From: Flavobacteriaceae bacterium
GTDB taxonomy: Bacteria > Bacteroidota > Bacteroidia > Flavobacteriales > Flavobacteriaceae
DNA: 64,000 nt
Assembly: GCA_013373635.1 (NCBI GenBank)
Contig: JABXHN010000019.1
Location: forward strand, 1-64,000
Direction of reading: 5' to 3'
The position numbers were made by a program, and so were the translations under genes. Positions 59,101 to 64,000 of the stretch are shown in pieces. Numbering within the stretch: position 1 is the first letter of the stretch; each line of letters begins with the position of its first letter. The notes below the pieces were generated by a model that was not told the origin of the DNA, did not search any database, and worked only from the letters and a program-made list of their open reading frames with translations.

Positions 59101-59445
59101 GAATCAGCGCTTTTTATCAATCAAGGTAATTTGAGTTTTTCAGTAACCCCTCTACCAAAAGAGGTGCAATTTGCTCCAATTTTTGCAATTGAATCAGGAG
59201 ATTTTGATCAGGATGGAGATCAAGATTTACTTCTGGGAGGAAACTTGTACAAGGTAAAACCTGAGGTGGGGCGTTACGATGCAACTTATGGCATTTATTT
59301 AGAAAATGACGGCAAAGGAACCGTTCGAAATCGAACAAAAGAAAGTGGCTTTCATCAAAATGGTGAGATTCGCTCTATCAAATCAGTCAATAACAAAATT
59401 ATAGTGAGTCGTAATTCAGACTCGCTCGTTATCTACCAATACTAA
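56167..59445 (+). CDS. FG-GAP/VCBS repeat lipoprotein with ASPIC/UnbV-like domain (paralog 2)
   Basis: YTYRNFYNGGGVAIGDINNDGLSDLY; many DxDNDGD motifs; lipobox LLLLNACES. Confidence 0.9.
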   Translation: MMKLFRSIPLIAVALLLLNACESSSDTLFSLKNNDSIGVDFSNDLGFSNEFNVYTYRNFYNGGGVAIGDINNDGLSDLYMTANQKKNELYLNKGNWKFEKITASAGVGGTKAWSTGVTMVDINADGFLDIYVCNSGDVKGDNKQNELFINNGDLTFSEQAEAYGLADKGYSTHASFFDYDKDGDLDVYLLNNSYQSIGSFDLRRNERPIRDELGGDKLLRNDGGYFTDVSEQAGIYGSVIGFGLGVTVGDINNDGWEDLYISNDFFERDYLYVNNQDGTFKETLTSSINSISGASMGADMADINNDQQPDIFITEMLPSEYERLKSVTTFEDWDKYSYNVNNGYYHQFTRNMLQLNNGDETFSEVGRLAGVEASDWSWGALFFDMDNDGLKDLYIANGIYRDLTDQDYLQYVSSEEVITSIVSEQEVDYKKLVEIIPSNPVKNHAYLNKGDLKFEYSEKTGLTTPSFSNGSAYGDLDNDGDLDLVVNNVNMPAFIYENHADSKTQNNYINFKLKGTEQNRFGIGARIIVNDGTTTYTIDQQPIRGFQSSMDLRPHIGLASTGPVSVKVKWPNGKVSHLEDVTLNQTLEIDIANAHMTAANNDLLSVNLFQKEAPSIDYVHKENRYIDFNKNRLLHHMMSTPGPILANGDFNGDGYEDIYIPGVKDRKSELVLGTKDGFETYTNFALENDVEKETIKALAIDVDNDGDLDLYQGNGGVEFSRFSQTLADQLFINDGTGNFDLSPYELPTATNFFNTGAVVSADIDNDGDLDLFVGERTVNDAYGTPGSGHLLVNNGQGQFSDKTEQIGADLIDLGMITDALFSDVDNDGDPDLIITGEFMGIELFVNNNGVYQREKSNPLSDLKGWWYTLEATDINGDGLMDFVAGNHGLNSRFKASKSNPIRLYVKDFDNNGALDPIMSFKAQDGKFYPYNLRHNLIDQIKGLKKKFPNYETFKNANMRTMFDKVTLEESLQLDATYFESALFINQGNLSFSVTPLPKEVQFAPIFAIESGDFDQDGDQDLLLGGNLYKVKPEVGRYDATYGIYLENDGKGTVRNRTKESGFHQNGEIRSIKSVNNKIIVSRNSDSLVIYQY

Positions 59446-59446
59446 T

Positions 59447-62400
59447 ATGAAACACTATAGCCTTCTTAGTCTAGTAGCTTTACTGATCTTAAGCTGTGAA
59501 ACCAAAACCACAGAACAAACCCCTATTCATTTTAATTCTTTGGATCCAAAAGCAACCGGGGTTGACTTTGTAAACACATTGACGCCTACAGGTGATATGA
59601 ACATCATTGAATACCTCTATTACTTCAATGGTGGTGGGGTTGGAATTATCGATATCGACAACGATGGATTCGATGATCTATTCTTTACAGGAAATCAAAC
59701 TCCCGACAAGCTGTATCGAAACTTAGGAAATATGAAATTTGAGGACATCAGTACCGCTGCTGGAATTGGAACTGAAGACAGTTGGTCTACTGGGGTGACC
59801 GTTGCTGACATCAATAATGATGGATATCAAGATCTCTATGTTTCAAAAGTAAGTAATTACAAATCCCTTGAAGAGGCGCATCATATGCTTTACATCAACA
59901 ATGGAGATCGCACCTTTAGTGAGCGCTCTTCCGAAGTTGGTTTAGACATTTCTCGTTTTGGAACCCAGGCGAGTTTTTTTGATTACGACAATGATGGCGA
60001 TTTAGATGTATACCTTCTTAATCACTCGATACACACCCCTCGAAACTACGGCAGATCCGATCAGCGATCACAGACAGATGAACTAGCAGGTGATTTATTA
60101 TTAGAGAATAAATTAAATGAAGGGAGCCTCCATTTTGTTGATGTAACCCAAGCTGCTGGTATTTATTCAAGTTCACTTGGATATGGTTTGGGTCTCAGCA
60201 CTACCGATCTCAACATGGATGGTCATATTGACATCTATGTTGGAAATGACTTTCATGAAAATGATTACATCTACCTCAATCAAGGAGATAAAACTTTTAA
60301 AGAGGTGAGTAATTCTGCACTCAGTCACAGCTCCAGATTTACAATGGGATTGGATGCTGCCGACATCAATAACGATGGACTAACGGATGTTTTTAGTTTG
60401 GATATGATGCCATACGATCCCGATATCTTTTTAAAATCGGGGGGAGAAGACTCAGATAAAGTTTCTCAAATCAAAGAATCCTTCGGTTATCACCCACAAT
60501 TCGCTCGTAATCACGTCCAAATCAATAATGGGAATGAAACCTTTAAAGAGGTGGCAATGGTGTCCAATCTTCACGCTACAGATTGGAGCTGGTCGGTATT
60601 AATTCAAGATTACGACAATGATGGAATGTCCGATGTTTTTATTTCAAATGGAATCTACAAACGTCCCAACGATCTTGATTTTATAAATTACGAATCTGAT
60701 GTGGATCTATCGAAATTCAACGAAGAGGATCAGGATGAATTAGAACTAGAATTTATCAAAGTAATGCCTAGTATCAAAATTCCAAATGTCGTATTTAAAA
60801 ACAACGGGGACTATCAATTCGATCGCTTTACGACAGAAGCTGGACTGAGTGACTCCTATTCGAACGGTGCTGCCTACAGCGACTTAGACAACGACGGCGA
60901 TTTAGATATCGTAGTAAATAACATCAATGAACCCGCAACGATTCTCGAGAACAACAGTGTAAAAAACAATTTCTTAAGCCTGCAATTTGATTCAAAATTA
61001 AATCCTTTCGGAGCAAAAGTTTACGCCTATAATAACGGCTCACAATGGTACCGAGAATTAACAGCAACAAGAGGCTTTGAATCGGCTTCCACACAAAAAA
61101 TTCACTTTGGATTAGGTTCCATTCAAGAGTTGGATTCCTTGAAGGTGATTTGGCTCGATCAAAAAACCACAGTGCTTTCAAATGTTAAAGCAAATCAACA
61201 ATTATTAATCGATCGCAAATCAAACTCGACCTCAAATTTGACAAAGAGTTCCAATGAATTGTTTACAGTTGCTCCATTTGATTTTGTTCACAGAGAAAAT
61301 GATTTCAATGACTACGATAAAGAACCCTTGATGCCAGAGCGCTTATCAATTGAAGGTCCTGCCTTAGAACGCGCTGACTTCAATGGAGATGGATTGGACG
61401 ATTTATTCATCGGTGGGGGTAAATACCAAGCTTCAGAACTTTTTCTTCAGCAAAAAGATGGAACCTACCTACCTAAAAAATTAAAAGTATTTGAACTCGA
61501 TGCCATTCATGAAGATGAGGATGCAGAAGCATTCGATTTTGATAAAGACGGAGATTTAGATCTCTATGTGGTTTCTGGAGGAAATGAATATGTTGAAGGC
61601 GTTCTCCACACTACGGATCGAATGTACATCAACAATGGCAAAGCGGAATTCATCAAATATCCGGCTGCACTCCCCTCCTACAACGGAGGATCTATCGCTG
61701 CTGGAGACTACGATGGTGATGGTTATGAAGATCTCTTTTTAGGAACTCGTTCGATGCCTGGTGGTTATGGATTGTCTCCTAATAGTTATATTCTTAAAAA
61801 CACTCAAAAGGCTAATTTTGAAATGGCTGCTCATGCTAGACTTGGAATGATTACGGATAGCGAGTGGGCTGACCTTAACAATGATGGCTTGCTTGATTTG
61901 GTTTTTGTTGGTGATTGGATGCCTGTAACCATACTCATCAATATTGGAGATGGAAAATTCGACAATCAAACAGAGGAATTTGGATTAAATGACACCCAGG
62001 GTATGTGGAACTGTGTAAAGGTTGCAGATGTCGATCAAAATGGAACCATGGATATCATCGCTGGGAATGCTGGTTTGAATTTAAAATGGAAGGCCTCGAA
62101 AGAACACCCCATCCAACTCTACTTAGATGATTACGATGAAAACACCTTTTTAGACCCGATTATTTTTTACAATTTCTTTGGAGAAAACGTCCCTTTTGCT
62201 TCAAAAGACAAACTCATTTCTCAGATTCCAGCCCTTAAAAAATACTTTGTTAGATACAGCGATTTTGCTAAGGCTAAAGATATTCACACCCTTACTGGCA
62301 AAGACAGTATCATGCAAACCAAAAGCATTAAAGAATTGCGTTCAATGGTCTTCTTAAATGAAAACAACACTAAATACAATGCTGTTCCATTACCTATAGA

Positions 62401-62671
62401 AGCGCAGCTTTCTACAATAGAAGATGTTTATTTTGACAATGGAGATCTCTACTATGTGGGTAACTACAGTGGATATGTAACTGAATTAGGCCCTTCAAAA
62501 TCTAATGCAGGAGGAGTCCTTAGCCATTTTAAAAATGGTAACTTTACCCAGAACAGATCACTTGGACTACCTGCTAATTTAGAAGGTAGAAAGATTGATA
62601 AAATTTCAGATAAAACTTTTATAATTTTGACCAATAACGATAGTGCTTATACTATCACCAAAAAGAATTAA
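59447..62671 (+). CDS. FG-GAP/VCBS repeat lipoprotein with ASPIC/UnbV-like domain (paralog 3)
   Basis: YYFNGGGVGIIDIDNDGFDDLFFTG; HFGLGSIQELDSLKVIWLDQKTT; lipobox LLILSCET. Confidence 0.9.
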   Translation: MKHYSLLSLVALLILSCETKTTEQTPIHFNSLDPKATGVDFVNTLTPTGDMNIIEYLYYFNGGGVGIIDIDNDGFDDLFFTGNQTPDKLYRNLGNMKFEDISTAAGIGTEDSWSTGVTVADINNDGYQDLYVSKVSNYKSLEEAHHMLYINNGDRTFSERSSEVGLDISRFGTQASFFDYDNDGDLDVYLLNHSIHTPRNYGRSDQRSQTDELAGDLLLENKLNEGSLHFVDVTQAAGIYSSSLGYGLGLSTTDLNMDGHIDIYVGNDFHENDYIYLNQGDKTFKEVSNSALSHSSRFTMGLDAADINNDGLTDVFSLDMMPYDPDIFLKSGGEDSDKVSQIKESFGYHPQFARNHVQINNGNETFKEVAMVSNLHATDWSWSVLIQDYDNDGMSDVFISNGIYKRPNDLDFINYESDVDLSKFNEEDQDELELEFIKVMPSIKIPNVVFKNNGDYQFDRFTTEAGLSDSYSNGAAYSDLDNDGDLDIVVNNINEPATILENNSVKNNFLSLQFDSKLNPFGAKVYAYNNGSQWYRELTATRGFESASTQKIHFGLGSIQELDSLKVIWLDQKTTVLSNVKANQQLLIDRKSNSTSNLTKSSNELFTVAPFDFVHRENDFNDYDKEPLMPERLSIEGPALERADFNGDGLDDLFIGGGKYQASELFLQQKDGTYLPKKLKVFELDAIHEDEDAEAFDFDKDGDLDLYVVSGGNEYVEGVLHTTDRMYINNGKAEFIKYPAALPSYNGGSIAAGDYDGDGYEDLFLGTRSMPGGYGLSPNSYILKNTQKANFEMAAHARLGMITDSEWADLNNDGLLDLVFVGDWMPVTILINIGDGKFDNQTEEFGLNDTQGMWNCVKVADVDQNGTMDIIAGNAGLNLKWKASKEHPIQLYLDDYDENTFLDPIIFYNFFGENVPFASKDKLISQIPALKKYFVRYSDFAKAKDIHTLTGKDSIMQTKSIKELRSMVFLNENNTKYNAVPLPIEAQLSTIEDVYFDNGDLYYVGNYSGYVTELGPSKSNAGGVLSHFKNGNFTQNRSLGLPANLEGRKIDKISDKTFIILTNNDSAYTITKKN

Positions 62672-62672
62672 G

Positions 62673-64000
62673 ATGAAAATCAAAGCATTTTTCTCCATCC
62701 TTACCTTAACAGCCCTAGTGTTATTTAGTAGCTGTGAAGAAAAAACTGAATATAAAGATCACTTAAATGATGCTGCTCTTTTTAGAGAAGTAGAACAAAA
62801 ACTCTCAGATGTAATTGTATACGATATCTTTTCACCTCCGATTGCATCAAGAGTTCACGTATATCCATCGATTGCTGCCTATGCCATCATGCAACAGGCG
62901 CATCCGGATAAATATCAATCACTACAGGGACAATTAACCGATTACACGGATGTACCCGCCTTAGAGGATCGCAAAGTCATTCCTAACTTAGCTGCTGTTC
63001 ACGCCTTTTTAACAGTGGGTAAGGCTCTTATATTCTCAGAAGAAAAGATAGAAGATTATCAACAACAACTATATGACCAACTTCAGGATGAAGGGTTGTC
63101 AAGTTTGGAATTTAAAGCTTCTATCAAATACGGTGAAGCAGTAGCTGAACACATTTTAAATTGGGCTGATGGTGATTTTTACAAACAGACGAGAACCTTC
63201 CCTAAATATACGATCCAAGAAGAAGATCGCTATTGGAAGCCTACTCCTCCAGACTATATGGAAGGAATTGAACCTCACTGGAACAAGATTCGTCCAATGG
63301 TATTGAAATCAGCAGATCAGTTTCCTCCAGTAGATCCTTATCCTGTAACTATGGATAAAGACTCCCCATTCTACAAAGAATTAATCGAGGTTTATGAAAC
63401 TGGAAATATGATCGCTGAAAATAAAGACAGTGAAGAAGCACAAATTGCTAGCTTTTGGGATTGTAACCCTTACGTTTCTCATCACAAAGGACACGCGATG
63501 TTTGCAACCAAGAAAATTACCCCTGGAGGGCATTGGATTGGAATTGTGAAAATTGCTTCTGAATTAAAAAACGATTCATTTGATCATACAGTTAATGCCT
63601 ATATGATGACATCAATAGCATTATTCGATGGATTTATCTCTTGTTGGGACACCAAGTGGAATACTTTGGTAGTTCGTCCTGAAACATTGATTAACCAGTA
63701 TATTGATGAAGAATGGCTACCACACTTACAAACACCACCATTCCCAGAATATACCTCAGGTCACTCGGTAATCTCCAGAGCTGCAGCAATCGCCCTTACT
63801 GCTGTTTATGGTGATAACTTTGAGTTTTTGGATACTACTGAACGTGTCTACGGATTAGGTGATCGTTCTTTTAAATCGTTCATTGATGCCTCAAACGAAG
63901 CTGCGATGTCCAGACTTTACGGTGGTATTCACTACCGCAGAGCCTGTGAGGAGGGAGTCAAACAGGGTGAAGCAGTAGGAACATATATAGTTAAAAACCT
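62673..64000 (+). CDS. Vanadium-dependent haloperoxidase-like (PAP2 superfamily) lipoprotein, 3' truncated by window edge
   Basis: Hand translation: MKIKAFFSILTLTALVLFSSCEEKTEYKDHLNDAALFREVEQKLSD...; KWNTLVVRP, EYTSGHSVISRAAA, SRLYGGIHYRRACEEG. Confidence 0.88.
   Translation, partial: MKIKAFFSILTLTALVLFSSCEEKTEYKDHLNDAALFREVEQKLSDVIVYDIFSPPIASRVHVYPSIAAYAIMQQAHPDKYQSLQGQLTDYTDVPALEDRKVIPNLAAVHAFLTVGKALIFSEEKIEDYQQQLYDQLQDEGLSSLEFKASIKYGEAVAEHILNWADGDFYKQTRTFPKYTIQEEDRYWKPTPPDYMEGIEPHWNKIRPMVLKSADQFPPVDPYPVTMDKDSPFYKELIEVYETGNMIAENKDSEEAQIASFWDCNPYVSHHKGHAMFATKKITPGGHWIGIVKIASELKNDSFDHTVNAYMMTSIALFDGFISCWDTKWNTLVVRPETLINQYIDEEWLPHLQTPPFPEYTSGHSVISRAAAIALTAVYGDNFEFLDTTERVYGLGDRSFKSFIDASNEAAMSRLYGGIHYRRACEEGVKQGEAVGTYIVKN

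Noticed and set aside
52426-62671. DNA tandem repeat / CRISPR-like periodicity from repeated GATGGNGATTT-like segments
   Set aside because: Repetition is at the protein level (DxDxDG calcium loops) with irregular spacing and diverged codons; no direct-repeat/spacer structure.
1-64000. Mobile element, integrase, prophage or classical defence island
   Set aside because: No transposase, integrase, phage structural or known defence-family motif was recognised on either strand.

Overview
The window looks like a contiguous Bacteroidota (Flavobacteriaceae-like) chromosome segment. It is low GC, densely packed, and carries TAnnTTTG-type promoter motifs and SusC/SusD genes. I saw no rRNA, tRNA, CRISPR array or transposase. 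Left to right: a small accessory-looking AT-rich edge (HELIHA protein, frameshifted DUF805 remnant); a DASS transporter and metzincin-like protease; hemL, a glucosaminidase/LysM protein, a PLP deaminase, a missed DUF5522 mini-gene, a GSCFA protein and alaS; M23 peptidase, MerR regulator, GH32, der, era and an AGCS symporter; a Tat-type small subunit with a GMC oxidoreductase; a GH13 enzyme, a TonB receptor and its lipoprotein; a nine-gene arginine operon (GNAT-argG-argC-proC-argD-argF'-argB-argE-argH); tspO; a mevalonate-pathway cluster and a missed CDGSH mini-gene; a maltose-type catabolic operon (pgmB, GH65, GH13, GDPD, BaiN-like) divergent from susC/susD; then three ~1,070-aa FG-GAP/VCBS-ASPIC lipoproteins, a small lipoprotein, and a vanadium-haloperoxidase-like (PAP2 fold) lipoprotein cut by the right edge. 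Best discovery candidates: (1) an unannotated 18-aa Arg-rich leader peptide MNNTIAHSILRYPRRRRP* at the head of the arginine operon, starting almost exactly at the predicted transcription start; (2) the susCD + 3x VCBS/ASPIC lipoprotein + small lipoprotein + vanadium-haloperoxidase-like locus, which may be an uncharacterised surface system; (3) a Ser specificity residue suggesting the arginine pathway runs through succinylated intermediates. All family calls come from reading motifs, not from searches.
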